A DNA stretch of 64,000 bases from Eopsaltria australis (lineage: Eukaryota > Chordata > Aves > Passeriformes > Petroicidae). Both the position numbers and the translations under genes were made by a program. The notes beneath the pieces were generated by a model. The model did no database searches and was not told the origin of the DNA. It saw nothing but the letters and a program-made list of their open reading frames with translations. The stretch spans positions 1,324,001-1,388,000 of the forward strand of contig JAVTVJ010000049.1 in assembly GCA_034509425.1 (NCBI GenBank), in the 5' to 3' direction. The stretch's first letter is position 1. Each line of letters starts with the position of its first letter. This document shows, piece after piece, positions 27,601-39,907 of this stretch.

Positions 27601-28781
27601 TTATTTTTGGTCTGACTTTCAGCTGCTGGCTCCTTTACACCTCCTGCTTCCTTTCTGTCTGCACATAAAAGCATGAAAAAGTGGTGGACAGAGAAGCCAT
27701 TTATTGCTTATGCTGCAAATAAACCCTTAGTGATCAAGGGGAAAATTATTTTCTAATACTTTAAGACCCATGAGAATGACAGGATGATAAAAAGAATCAT
27801 CTTGTTCAGAAACTCCCCAAATCTAAACGTCAGCCTTGCAGATGACTAAAACACATAAAGCACAATGAGTGATCATCTCCTGGTTTTAGACAAAACAAAC
27901 TTCCACTAGAGCAGAGGATTTTATATAGCTCTCTGATGTAATCAGATTTAACTTCTGTGAACTTCTATAAGTTGCTCCATTTAATAATTTCTTGGAATGT
28001 CAGTTATTTAGTCTATCTCTACTGCTGGAACTCTCTTACCCACTTCTGAAACAGAGAACCCTTTCTAAGCAACTTTTGGTATCATAATTGCTTCATAACA
28101 GATCCATCCTAAATGTAGAAGTTCTAGAATAAAAAAAAATATATTGTCTCAATAAAATAAGATCTCATCCCTTCTTAAATGTTTCCACATATTAGAGAAA
28201 TACAAAAATATCCTGCCAGCACCACAATTGGTATCTTGACCTTTGCATAAAGCCTAAGAGATCAGCAGAGGTAAAGAGTTTTCTTCTCAAAGTTAGTTCA
28301 GTGTAGATAATAGGTTTCAAGAATATTTTAATTTTACTTTTGTCTGATAGAATCAGACTTAAGTGATTTAAGAAAGATCAAAATGGGCTCTTGAACAGTA
28401 TGGGCATTTCTGTAATTGTGGTGAGAAATCCTTTACTCCATATCCCAGAATGACACATCTCATGCCCTCAGGCCTCATTTCTGCTTCCTCTCAGTGACAA
28501 CTACACAGTGTTAGAATGTGAATATGACATACCTGTGCTTTTTTTGTTTCCTTTGAGAAAATTCAGAAAGCCTAGTTTAATTTTTCTTCACCAGCTGCAT
28601 CAGAAACCAAACCATGGTGTGCCACCACCCTGGACAGGTGGTCTACATAAGATATTACAGACCAGGCTGTGGCTTACAGGAATGTCTTTTCAAAGGAGAC
28701 CTCACATTTCAAAGCTCTCATCACAAAGGAGATTATCCTGAAGTAAGGGTAGCATAGGTGAAAATGTAAAATGTGCCTCCT
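24696..28781. other. Non-coding DNA with a very AT-rich core
   Basis: From 25075 to 25270 the sequence is almost entirely A and T, with repeated TAATATTTAC (25100-25109 and 25164-25173) and TAAATATTT words. From 25.5 to 26.5 kb composition is balanced, and plus-strand frames of 92-103 codons overlap in different frames; their translations are hydrophobic and unrecognised. The stretch 26210-26470 has no low complexity and looks like a possible conserved non-coding element. Confidence 0.5.
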
Positions 28782-28815
28782 CACCCACACACACACCCAC
28801 ACCCACCCCTCCCCC
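28782..28815. repeat. CA/CACCC-rich simple repeat
   Basis: Thirty-four bases of C, A and a single T, made of CACCC and CA units, followed by G and a T run. CACCC boxes can bind KLF/SP factors, but a degraded microsatellite is the simpler explanation. Confidence 0.8.
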
Positions 28816-31800
28816 GTTTTTTTTCTGAAAAGATGTTTACATATTCCACTAGAGAAACAGGGAAACAAGAAGAGAAAACTATTGGACCTTTAATGTTCAT
28901 GTTTTAACACTTGTTCAATTAAAGTGATTTTTTAATACTTTTTTGCACTAAATAACCATTTAAGAAATGTGTTGTTTCAGCATCCAAAACTAAGCTGAGG
29001 AGTACTTTATAACAGATTATCCTTCCAGTGTGTATAAAATTTGTTAGTGACATAAAGGTAGAATGTTTTAATTAAGAGATTACCTTAACAGTGCAATTAA
29101 CAAATACCTCATAAAACATTTATGGAAAACCAATTTAGAGCTTCTGCACTATCATAATTGTAAATTTTCAAAAGTCCCTAAATGCTTGTTTATATAATAG
29201 AACATAATGGCTCTCAAGTGGTCATTTATATCTGCCTCATAAATACCATCCATGTTTAGAAGCTCTTTATAACATGCTTTTGTCTGGATGTCCCAATATG
29301 CATGTGAAAACTTTGCTTTTAGGATGTCATTTATGATGTCATGAGTTATTCTGGTTGTTTATTTTGGTTTTTTTTAATTCTCTCATTTCTGGACAGAAAC
29401 ACAGCAGTTATTTTACTTTCTAGGTTTACATTTTGCACAGGTACTCCAGTTACTTGTTAGAACCTGTAAAACTTAGAAGGAGGCATGGATTATACGGGAA
29501 TAAAGTTCTGATAACTGCGGTTTAAGAATTTACACCTGACCTGGTGTAGCATGTCAGAAGTCGTTTGAGCTTTTTGTGAGTGAGATAGTTATGCACAATA
29601 TAAAATAAAAATTGCTGTAACTGTACTGAGTTGATTAAAAGATGCAAAACAAAATTAGGAGGAAGTACTTCTTAAACAACTCCTACTTAGCAAAATATAA
29701 TTTCAGACAGATCAAGATAGTGCTGAGCATTTTTGTGCAGAATTTCTTCTGAAGTAAGATGGCAAGGACATATCTGTTTAGGAGCCAAACAAGGGGATGA
29801 AGTAGACTGGAATTTTGACCTATCTGAAAACAGGGGTCTAATACAGTCTCTACTTGAGTAAGAAGTAACAGAGGAGAAGACAGGACCTAAGATACTTAGC
29901 CTGCACACATACAACTTATGCTTAATATTTAATCTTACGCATGAGAAAAAAGATCCAGCTTCCTCTCAAAAAAACCCTTGGAAATACTGAAGACCACAAT
30001 ATTACTAGTTGCCACTCAGGACAGTTTTGAATAGTGGACAGTATTAGATTTTCATAAATGGCTAATATTTTTATGTGATTGTAAATCAAATAACTGTGTC
30101 ATCATTATATATCTCCAATTAGTATTTTCTTTGTTACTTTCTTCAGCTTCCCTTTATTGATTATAAGATTGTTTAGCAATCTGATCACCCAGAGCCATGA
30201 TAATTTACTAAAATGCAGCTAAAGAATGTAACTACAAGGGGAAAGTGACTACAGAAGTTTTAATTTGCTGGTGCCATCTTGAAAAGAACGTCAGCACTTG
30301 CTCAGAACTGTGCTTTGAGTAAGAAGCTCCATTCAACAACAGATGATCTGTATTTCTTTGACTAGTAATTGGTCAAAGAGTTGGCATTAGCATACAGGGA
30401 CCTCACAGGCCACAACTGGACTGAGCGTTTGCAAAACACAGCAGTGCACTGAAAAGCTTTTTAACCTTGCTGTGATATGAGTGACATTCTAAGAAACATC
30501 AGAGAGGCAGATAAAAGCTAGAAGCAGAACACCTAACTTTCTGCAGGGAAATCATGCCCATGATGTCAGATCAACACTTAAAACACCAATATCTACTTAA
30601 CAGAATGTAAATGTGAGGTAATTTTCCATTTATAGTCATGTTCTATGACAAATAGAAGGAGCCTCATTAGAATGATTTGTTATCAGCTTCTGACTTCAGA
30701 ACTCAATTCATTCAATCACAGTTTAAAGTGTCATCCACAAGAGTCTACACTGCACAAATTGGTAGAAATAATACAATAATTACTTTGAAAGACTGAACAG
30801 AATACCGGGATTTATGACAGTGTCAAGGAAACTAGTCATTAATAAGCTTGTGAGTTGCTGTCTAAAACAATAGCAATAAGCTTTTTTTGCATCTTGAATC
30901 TATTACTGATTACACCTTCTAAAGCAGTGCAGCTGCTATATGCAGAGGTTCTGTGTACCAAAGTGAGAGAGATCTAATTGCACATGGAATATTTTTTTCT
31001 GAGCATCAAAGGAAAAAAAGATCTTACCAAGCCTGACTGAACTAGAAAGATTACCAAGTGCTATTTACCATACCCTGACTCAGAGCATTAAGAAGTTAGA
31101 CTCACTAAGCCATGGATATGAATTCTTCTGTACTTTGACTCAACTGAGTTCCCAAAAATCACATCAGGAAATATAGTTTTCTAATAGTTTGGGGTTTTTT
31201 TTGTCTGGGTCAGTAAAATATTATTAGCCAGCTGGGCTAAGATTGAAAGTAGTGGAAAAATGGAAAATACTGCAAGAAAACATGCAGTGCCTTTCAAAAT
31301 ACTACACAACATCATCAACACAATAAGGACGTTTACACAGATTAATAGGGAATAGTGAAAGGTAAACAGTGCTAGCAAAAACAGAAATATGAAATAAGCA
31401 GAAAATTCTACTGAAACTTACTCAAGAACTCACTTGTTTTAACACATTCTTTTAAAACAAAACGCTAAGGAGACTTGTAGCCAAATACATGCTTAACTAC
31501 TGCAAAAGTGTTTATATATTTAAATTGAATCCGTTTGTGAGAAAGTTCATATACATGAAAAAATATCCTGCCATCCTTTTGGGAGACATGTATTTTTCTC
31601 AAAAGTAACAAACAATTATCCTGTGGTAGAGATATAATGCATGCAAAAATAATTAAATTATCATTAAAAATTTCAAAGCATTAGCAAATTTCAAGTTGCT
31701 ATAATATTTATCTGTGTGTTTTCAAATCAAATTACTTTTTAAAAAATCTGTTCCTAATCACTACATCAGGAATATCAGTACATCTACTGTGCCAGCAAAA

Positions 31801-33786
31801 TGATACAATTCCCATCACATCACTTTTTCTGGTTGCAGAAATGGGTTTCAAAATGCTGTAAACTAAATGCTGTTGACAAATTGGCAGATAAAATAAAAAT
31901 AGTTGATAGACATTGTATCAATAAATGGTTACAGATTTTGAAGATTTAAAAATTAACTATAGCTCATGGAGATAATTTAGTGTAAGCTTTTAATTGCCAT
32001 ATGTTTCCACCAGCGGATTTCACTTTGAAAACAGATTTCTTCATCACATGGTTTCACAGTGACAATCAACAGTGCTGAACATTTTAATATATTCAACCAC
32101 ACATATTGAAAATATCTACAATCATTAAAACCAAGTTTCATGTTTGTGAGCAATAAAATTTATACTCAGTCTCTTTTTCCAGTTCAGGAACTAATTCTGA
32201 TTTCAGAGATCATATTCTGCATTTTCTTAGTAGTCATAAATGTAATTTGATCCTAAATATGATAATCCCTTTAAATTCCCTGATAGCAATCTGTTCCTCT
32301 TACTCTTCACAGAAAGATGAACAAGCTAGCTATTTAAGTATGCTTAACACTAAATGGAAGATAAATATTCAGTTTTGTGGCAAGTTTTGAGGTTTTCCCT
32401 TTGCTTTTGATCCACATTAATACAAGGCAATAATTTTTAACACGGTATCAAAGGTGTGCTGAATTATCTATAAAGAAATGAGCTATCGAATTTGCCTTTC
32501 TTTCTCTCCCCCTTTTTTCTTTGCTCTCCACTCTTTCTCCATTTTTTTCCAACATGTAAAGCTACCAGAAGGCTCAGGATTTTAAAAAAATTCCTTTGTG
32601 TAAATTTTACTGGTCATTGTATTTCTGTGAAATATCACATTCAACAAACCTGCTTTTCAAAAGAATTTCACTTAAACAGAAGGATGCCAGTTATCTCTTT
32701 TCATTACTATGCATGTCATCTCACAGAAGAGCATTATAGCTTATTGCAGAGAGCATGATGGAAAAAATGTGGGGTGCACAAAAATTCCAGCGTAAAAAGC
32801 TCTCCACTGGTGCATGTTTGCCTTTCACAATGCTGTACACAGGACCATGTGCAGCTCTGCAGTGACAAAAAATGTCTAACTCATCATTCAGCTGCTATCT
32901 AGAAACCCTTGCAAAATAGCATCTGTGTTTACACAGGCAGACATTCCCAGTACATCTGTAGATCCTGCACGTGGCAGTGATCTCTCTGCAGTTGGGTCCT
33001 CCTCTGTGTAAGCACTGCATCTGACAGACCAAGTGCAAATAAAAATAAGTCATATTGGGCTACAGATACTTTCTGAACTTTCAAAACACTACTAATTCTC
33101 TAACATGATCTTCAGATGGCAAATGTTAACAAAAGTCTTCTCTCACTTATGAAATTCCATGCTCTAAACCAAGGATATTCATAGTTTTTCCCTGAGCCAA
33201 CACAGCTTCCTAAGTCTTACGCACAAAATGGAACCCATATACTCAAAATTCTACATTATCTAAAAGCACAGTACAATGGAGGTCTTCTTGAACCACACAA
33301 CACAGATACATACATGCTTTATGCTCTCACATGCTCTGTTAAACATGATGCTGAAGAAAGAATAAACATCTCGGGAGTAAAAGAATTAATTCGGCTCCTG
33401 TTAACTTCTCATCATTTTGAGAACCAGACTTAAGCTTTTCTGAATCCATAGATTTTCTTCTGCCCTCATCATTTGAAAAGTGACTCTTCGTTTGCAGACC
33501 TGACGTTCCATGTTTCAGATGCTCTTTTTTGCAGCCATCTTTCTCTCTTTAGCCTAAAATCTTGGCTCTAGACATGGTAGGTACAGATACACTAAACTAC
33601 TGCCCCTTGCTCTAATTATTGGCTGCTATCTGGTCTTCCTTTTGACTGTCATATTTACTAGTCTCGATTGGTTTTGATGTTTGCTCATTTATACTGCAAG
33701 AACAGCTTCTGTCCTGACATGGAACCTCATGCACGCCTCATTTCTGAGACTTGATCATGCACCACGCTCATTCCTAATTTGGTCAT
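28816..33786. other. Non-coding DNA, nothing recognised
   Basis: Uniform AT-rich sequence with frames no longer than 88 codons (plus strand, 32492-32758), none with a recognisable product. A CACGTG E-box occurs at 32968-32973. No transposable element, RNA gene or splice-bounded frame was found. Confidence 0.5.
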
Positions 33787-33808
33787 AGCACAGGTTGTTA
33801 CCTGTGCT
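33787..33808. repeat. Perfect 9-bp inverted repeat (hairpin)
   Basis: AGCACAGGT (33787-33795), loop TGTT, then ACCTGTGCT (33800-33808) form a perfect 9-bp stem with a 4-base loop. A second perfect inverted repeat, TAGAATA-T-TATTCTA, follows at 33821-33835. Such pairs may be cruciform-prone or paired protein-binding half sites. No gene or transcript evidence accompanies them. Confidence 0.85.
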
Positions 33809-33835
33809 GTTACCTTGTACTAGAATATTATTCTA

Positions 33836-34863
33836 AGTAATCTTTCTCTCTAATTATTGGGACTGCATGGTGGTAAACAATGCTTCTATTCTCCCCTTTT
33901 CTTTAAATAGTATCATCTATCCTTCGAAGATCTCAAAAAGAGCTATGACTCCAAATTAGCTCAGACATTTCAGTGCTAACTATTGGATTTCTCTTAATAC
34001 TCAGACTGCATTATGTTATTTCAATGCTTTCAACAAGGGATATATGATACATTCAGCTCTCTCCTTCTGCTCTAAAAATCATGCTCTGTCTCATGACTAC
34101 CAGCTTAAAGGTTAGATTGCAAAATTCTTTTTGCTTTCCAGCTAAACATATATTTAAATATTGCATGAACCTGGCCCCTTTCCAGCATACATTTTATTAA
34201 AGCCAGCTGTGAAGTAATTACTGAACATGCTAAAAATGGCTTTTGAGAGTAGAACAATGTGAGTTTTGTCCAATTTTGATTCACACACTGAGCTTTGACT
34301 AAATACTACATTCCAAGAACTCACTCTCTTATGAAATGGAGTCTGAACAACTTCAGAAACATAATTTATCAGAAATGTGGGAATCTAGGTCAAGGACTGA
34401 TTGTAGCAGAATTTGCTAACATAAAGGAGTATGTTTTTCCTAAATAAAAAATGTGCTTTCATGCACCAATGAAGACAAAATAATGAAGAAAGCACAAGCA
34501 AAACAAATCATTTTGAGAATAAAAGCATTCCATGTAAAATTCAAACTATATTGCATATATAATTTCTTTTTACAGAAATAAAAGGCTTTTTTTTATTGGG
34601 ATTTGTAATCTAGTGACATTCTGACATGTAAGTTGCATATTTTTTATGAGTTTCCCTACATTTATAATTTTGGGCACATTTGGATGTATATTTTTATACC
34701 ATGTGAACTTCTCACATGCATTTGTATGAACATGAGATGCTTTTATTAAGCATAAATGATAAATAATTCTCTTCAGGAGGAGCATGGCCTAATTTTGAGT
34801 TTTTTATGATTACTTATATATTTTCTAAATAATAAAATTCATACCTCTGGCAACAAGATTCTA
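33836..34863. other. Non-coding DNA, nothing recognised
   Basis: AT-rich sequence with one 71-codon minus-strand frame at 34570-34785 that has no recognisable domain. No repeat family was identified. Confidence 0.5.
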
Positions 34864-34888
34864 ATTGGTTCTGCATTTGCATACCAAT
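34864..34888. promoter_or_regulatory. Octamer flanked by inverted CCAAT boxes (motif match)
   Basis: ATTGG (34864-34868), the POU octamer ATTTGCAT (34875-34882) and CCAAT (34884-34888) lie within 25 bp, so an octamer sits between two oppositely oriented CCAAT boxes. In known promoters these bind POU-domain factors and NF-Y. No transcription unit is seen downstream, although ATAAAAGTATTTAAAAT follows. Motifs this short occur by chance, so the functional reading is weak. Confidence 0.25.
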
Positions 34889-35019
34889 GGATAAAAGTAT
34901 TTAAAATCCTACAGATATCTACTGCTGGCTACATGCAACCCAGACATTGCCTGTTAAAAAGTGATTAGAAATTAATATAACTATCCCAAGTATTCACAGC
35001 TTGAGATCTGTAATACGTA

Positions 35020-35173
35020 AAGAATGATCATTCTTAAAGGGGCCACGCTTGTGAATGCTGTGTTTAATTAATGCCCTAGGGAGAGAGAAAAAAAGGAGCA
35101 AAAGTACTGCAGCTGCATTTATTCTGAATTTGTAGTGGTGTTTAACATTACATGCCAGGTTTAATGGCATGTA
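35020..35173. promoter_or_regulatory. Cluster of five perfect inverted repeats
   Basis: Within 154 bp lie AAGAATGATCATTCTT (35020-35035), TTAATTAA (35064-35071), CCCTAGGG (35074-35081), TGCAGCTGCA (35108-35117, containing a CAGCTG E-box) and a 9-bp stem TACATGCCA / TGGCATGTA around a 7-base loop (35149-35173). All arms are perfect. The density of palindromes and the absence of simple repeats suggest a block of dimeric transcription-factor sites, perhaps a conserved enhancer. This is inference from motif density; there is no comparative evidence. Confidence 0.3.
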
Positions 35174-35670
35174 TTCATCTAGCTAACACAGTGTCTTACT
35201 GAGAGCAAATGGTGTTGTCTGCCTTCAGGAGATGAGGATTTTGAAGTGAGTCTGGGAGTGCACAGTAGATTTCTATTTTATTTTTCCTATTGATTTGTGC
35301 TAGGCCTGCCACCACAAGCACCCAAGCTGCTCCCTGTATGCAGGACAACTTCGTGCACAGGATACACAGAATTCTTTTTTATCTTTAGTGATGTCTTTAG
35401 GTTTGTGAGGAGAAGGATGCCATGCAGCAGCAATCTGTACAAGTCATACCAATAATTTATGTTGAGACTGACGCTTCCCTTTTTATTACTAACTGCTACA
35501 GGTATGTGTGAGAAGATGAAATTATGTGTGGTATGAAGACGTTACATGCAACAGATACATTTTGAAAGAGCAAATACCTGAACAAATTAATGTCAAAGAC
35601 TGAAACATCCCAAACAAGTTTTTATCATAGGAGGAGATTCGACCATCACTACAGAGGTTAAAAGTTTTTT
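35174..35670. other. Non-coding DNA, nothing recognised
   Basis: Mixed-composition sequence without a notable open frame. The first part may belong to the inverted-repeat cluster just upstream. Confidence 0.5.
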
Positions 35671-35761
35671 AAAAAAACAAAAATGCCCCAAAAAACCACC
35701 AAAAAACCCCCCCAAAATCCTCCAAAAAAACCAAACCAAAACTAAAAAAACCCCAACAAAA
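35671..35761. repeat. A/C-only low-complexity tract
   Basis: Of 91 bases only five are not A or C. It is built from A runs broken by CC, CCCC and CCCCCCC. The strand is extremely asymmetric (the complement is pure T/G). This could be a decayed poly-A tail of a retroposon or an expanded simple repeat. No element body could be recognised to its left. Confidence 0.85.
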
Positions 35762-36425
35762 TGCTACTATACCATGAACCAGTGCATCAATACAGCAGAA
35801 AACACCTTCCTACACATGCCACAAGACTGTTATTCATTGCAGCAGTCCCAGATCAGACTCTGTTTGGACTGGAATTGTAGGTGAAGGAACACAAGCTCAG
35901 AACAAGAACAGATAGGTTAGATCCTATCTACCCAGCCATGGCTGCTGTTTGGTAAACCAAGAGAGAAGCCACAGCTAAAGCTGACAGGCTTAGTTGTAAA
36001 AGCAAGTCCTCAAGCAGTAGGCACTTTAGGAGAAACAGTCTATATGAATGTCAATAAAATAATCCCAAGAGATCAAGAAACACAGTGTCCCTTACAGCTG
36101 CTTCTGTCCCTAGCACAAAGAAAATGGCTACAAAAGCTGGACTTCTTTGCTTGGTATTTTTTCAAAGCTCAACTGCTAATTAAGACTTGAAGAGAACATG
36201 AATAACAAAGGCATTTTTGTCTGAGTGAGAGTTTATTTCATTGAAATAGAAATCTGGGAAAACATACAATAAGTATTTCTGTTTACATCAGTGAAAATTT
36301 CCATGCTGTCAGTACAGTGATATTTTCTCAATCTATGCATACAAAAAAAGCAGTGTACACTAAATGTCAGACTGAAGTGTTACGTTATTTGATCTTTATC
36401 ATTTAACTGCGAACAACGTAAACAC
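35762..36425. other. Non-coding DNA, nothing recognised
   Basis: Ordinary AT-rich sequence up to the abrupt start of the GC-rich island. No element or gene recognised. Confidence 0.5.
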
Positions 36426-37190
36426 ATGAATACCTGTAGATGGAAAAGCACCAGGGAGAAAATAATGCAAGAGGATGAGCACAACCCCAAGGAGATCCCA
36501 CCTGACTTGGATCAGGGCACAAAGGAGCTGAGGCTTGTCCAGCTCTGCCCAGCCCCTCAGCCATGGCACTGCCACGGGGCAGGGCTCTGCCCTTCCCACC
36601 TACATTTCTACAAAAATGTTCCTGTCCGCAAACCCAGACAGCAGCAAGTCCCTGGCCCTATACAGCCCCAGGCTGGGCCCTGTGCTGCCAGCTCTGGTTC
36701 TGGAGGAGCCTGCACTGACTGTGCTGTCCCTGCAGCCACCCAGGAGAGGGTCCTGTCCTTCCCAGCGGGGCAGCTTGGGGCGGGCACAGCTCCAGGGGAG
36801 CAGCCAGGGCCCATCCATGGCAGGGCAGTGGGGACAGGGATGGCCCGAAGCCAAAGGCAAGGTGTCGGGAGCCATTGCAGTCTGGGGATGAGTCCTGTGC
36901 CTCTCCCCGTGGCCATCAGCAGGGCAGTGCTGCCCACACAGGCTCCAGGCCCAGAGAGGAGGGGCACACGATATGACACAAGTGACAGCACTGTGCACAC
37001 CAAGGTGTGAGGTGAGAAGCCCTTCAAGCACCTTGAGGGAGATGTCCCTCCCCAGCTGACACCCTCTACACGGATGTCTGGGCCAAAATACCCACTTAGG
37101 CACTCAGCAGAGCAGTGGGCACCTCTGGAGGACATCCTTCCTGCTGACATAAACATCTTCCTGTCAGTCTGAGGGCAGCTCTAGGCACCT
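36426..37190. other. GC-rich, CpG-depleted island of unknown origin
   Basis: Composition jumps from AT-rich to about 62-70% GC by line counts (for example 43 of 60 bases at 36541-36600). I counted only nine CpG dinucleotides in 36481-37080, where roughly 58 would be expected at that GC content, so it is not an unmethylated CpG island. Frames of 194 codons (plus, 36426-37010) and of 167 and 182 codons (minus, 36600-37103 and 36608-37156) are all open at once, as expected when stop codons are rare in GC-rich DNA. The 194-codon translation is Pro/Gly/Gln-rich with no domain. Candidates are an unrecognised LTR or other repeat, a decayed exon, or a gene-conversion hotspot. I cannot choose between them. 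Confidence 0.7.
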
Positions 37191-39832
37191 CAGCATGGAG
37201 CAAGGCTCCCTGGCTTGGATGAGGTATGTGGCTTTTCACCAGCTGCAGTGGCTGATCTTATTTTCAGATTGCCTTCCACATCCATGTTTGCAGGCAGCAT
37301 GCCAAGGAGATTTGTCTTTTATATGTAGTTACAAAATGGTTGCTTCTGAGCATCATTTAGTCTTAAGAAATGCTGCAGTGTTGCTCTTGGTCCTTCTCTC
37401 TGAGTACACTACAGCAATTGTAGGTAAGTTTGTTTTCCATCTTGAGATGGTATTTACACAGCTAAAGGAAGTTCACTCATTCGGGTTCTTCTAAACTAGT
37501 TTCAGATTTCTGCTCCAGGAGTAACACAAGGATAGCATGTGGTAACGCTCTGCTTCAGGCAAATTATCTGAGTCAGAGCATCAGATAAAATACCTGCGTG
37601 CGTCTTCAGCAAAGCTCCCTCCCACAGACTGCAGCCTGCACTGAGCTCCCTGTTACTGCGGATTCGCTCGTTGTCTTCATAAGCTGCAGTATAAAAATAT
37701 CCTCCAAGTCAGCTTTCAGAAACCATCTGCTTCCTGCAGTGGAGAAGTAGTACTTGGGACCAGGATTCTTGAGAGCAGCTATTTTCACTCTGTGATGACT
37801 ACTTCAGTTAACAGGCGGCTGTAGCCATCTTGCCCTTATCAAAAAGTAGACTTTTTGTCCAATTTCTCATTCACCAAGAAGGCTTACCCATAGGCCCTGA
37901 CATCTGTGGTGTGGCACAGAGTCATGTGATCATTCCAACTCTAAAGCTGATGGTTACTCAAATGAATTGAAGAATGCTCTTTGTGGCAGGAGAAAAAGGA
38001 TTCTAGACAATATCACTTCAACTTATTTGAAGCCTGAATCATCTTAGGGCTTATTGGCTGACAATTAACTCTGATATCATGAATTTATACTGGCCACCTA
38101 GATCTAGCAGTTTCCCTCATATATCAATAACAGCAATATCTCTGTAGCACCTGAAGAAAGGGAGACTTATCACTGTAAGCAGGAAAAAATGTTTTGACAG
38201 CCACTTAGAAAATAGAGCAGATATCTACATTTAATTTCTGGAAGCTGTGATGTCACCCTCAAACTATTGTAACATAGTAGCAATAATATATGCAAGCATA
38301 AAGTACAATCAAACCTTTTCTATAATTGCATCTAATATTTTCTGAATTAAATATTGTTCTGTGTTAGAAATTAGTAACTTTTCAGCATTTTTTTTGAAGA
38401 CGGTTTCTTCCTTTAGTCACCAGGATACATACTCTCTTGCATAGAGATACCACATCAGGAAATGGCAAAGCCTCACTGAAGTCCTGCTTTTTCTTTTTCA
38501 GTAAGGCTTAATAGAACCAGCAGAAAGAAAAAGAACATAATAGAAACAGTATATATTTTCTCTGTGGGGTCTGCAAAAAAAATGTAATGCTTGAAATTTC
38601 ATAGATTATTTTTAAAAAACTCTTCATGAAAAAGCAGCACATCTGTGATAATCTACTTAGTCTAAGAAAATTATGAATATTTTTCTTAAAAGATGCTATT
38701 TAATTTCTAAGAGTTTTGCTACAATTCCTAATGCGGCACTGACTGACCACTCACGAGAAGAAGGAAACCATTCCAAATCTGCAGAATCTCTCCTTTTCCC
38801 TATGCAACCACTGTGTTCTCTAGGCTACAAAAGAAATAGGACAAGTAACTATACCACTGAGACTCAGAGTCAGGCTCTCTGACTCAAAATCCTTATTAGG
38901 AAGTGTAGGCTAATAGCACTTCCCAGAGACCCTGGCAGGTGAGCTAGGATTTGTACAATAGCTGTGTATGGGTAATGGACCCTATTCACCCTCTGTCATA
39001 CCAACCAGTGCCTCAAAAGAACAATAGATTGTGGGTTATATGTGTAGCCTTTAAAATGCTACATATTTTTGCTTTTCTGCATTCTTCTGAGGAATAAATG
39101 TCACTTTCTTGACACTTCATTGACTTTCAGAGCCAGAAATACAGGAATCTGAGATGGCATAACACAACTAAGTATGGTACAACAGATATCCATGCTGCAA
39201 AACTCTGGTTTTTGAGATAAAAACAGTTTAACAATGGAAATATTTTTTTTTAAAGTTTGAAAGGAAAACTATTTCATTTTCAGTGCATAAAATTTTTCTT
39301 TACATAACAAAAATAAAAAATCAGAAAAATAAAAGTAATTTTTAAAAGACGAAATAGCATTGAGCTTTGACCATCTAATAATAAAGTTCATTAAAAGGGA
39401 AGATAATGATTTAATGGATTGATTTAAGTTCTACTGCCATTTTTAAATTCTTCTCAAACAGAGAGGTTATAAATATGTATTATTGTCACTGGGAGGTTTT
39501 ATGAATGTGCAACTTCATTCTTACATGCTAATATCTTACTAACCTGTTTAGGGGAAGCATATCTTGAGCAGATGAGAGGAATTTCTGAGAATTCTAGGAT
39601 AAAAGACAGGATCCAATATTTGCACTCTTGTTAGAAAGAAGCAGTTTCAGAGACTCTTCTGAAACAAAATCAGTCAGAAAAGGGAACATATAGGGCAGAA
39701 ATTATTTTTTATTAACTTCCATGTTTTCCTTTTTTCACTGTTTCTGCTGTAAGAATGTCGATGCAGTTGGTTTCTGGAAAAGGGGCAATTTGACTGATTA
39801 AACCAGGATGCGGCACTTTAAATATTCAACTG
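37191..39832. other. Non-coding DNA, nothing recognised
   Basis: A 99-codon plus-strand frame at 37195-37494 continues out of the GC-rich island; its translation has hydrophobic stretches but no family match. Composition returns to AT-rich by about 38 kb. From 39770 on, the sequence becomes free of simple repeats and leads into the X-box region. Confidence 0.5.
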
Positions 39833-39846
39833 GTTACCATGGCAAC
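39833..39846. promoter_or_regulatory. RFX X-box, consensus match
   Basis: GTTACCATGGCAAC fits the RFX-family X-box GTNRCC(0-3N)RGYAAC exactly, with a 2-base spacer, the arrangement found in ciliary-gene and MHC class II regulatory elements. It sits in about 130 bp of mixed, non-repetitive sequence (39770-39910). A related but weaker site follows at 39894-39907. No start site or gene is visible close by, so a distal enhancer is more likely than a promoter. The match is direct; function is inferred. Confidence 0.5.
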
Positions 39847-39893
39847 AGTTTTACTTTGACACACAGCTTATCTTGTTTTAAGGAGTGCAGCCT

Positions 39894-39907
39894 GTTGTTA
39901 TGGCAAT
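39894..39907. promoter_or_regulatory. Second, weaker X-box-like site
   Basis: GTTGTTATGGCAAT agrees with the upstream X-box at 10 of 14 positions and keeps most of the right half-site (GGCAA). It starts 61 bp after the first, about six helical turns. It departs from the consensus in the left half and the final base, so it may be a weak RFX site or coincidence. Confidence 0.2.

Noticed and set aside
28110..28135. AGAAGTTCTAGAA as a heat-shock element
   Set aside because: The first two half sites are spaced one base apart instead of two, and there is no nearby gene.
36426..37010. 194-codon plus-strand frame, the longest in the window
   Set aside because: It lies in GC-rich sequence where two minus-strand frames of similar length are also open, so openness reflects few stop codons. 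The translation has no domain and is compositionally biased.
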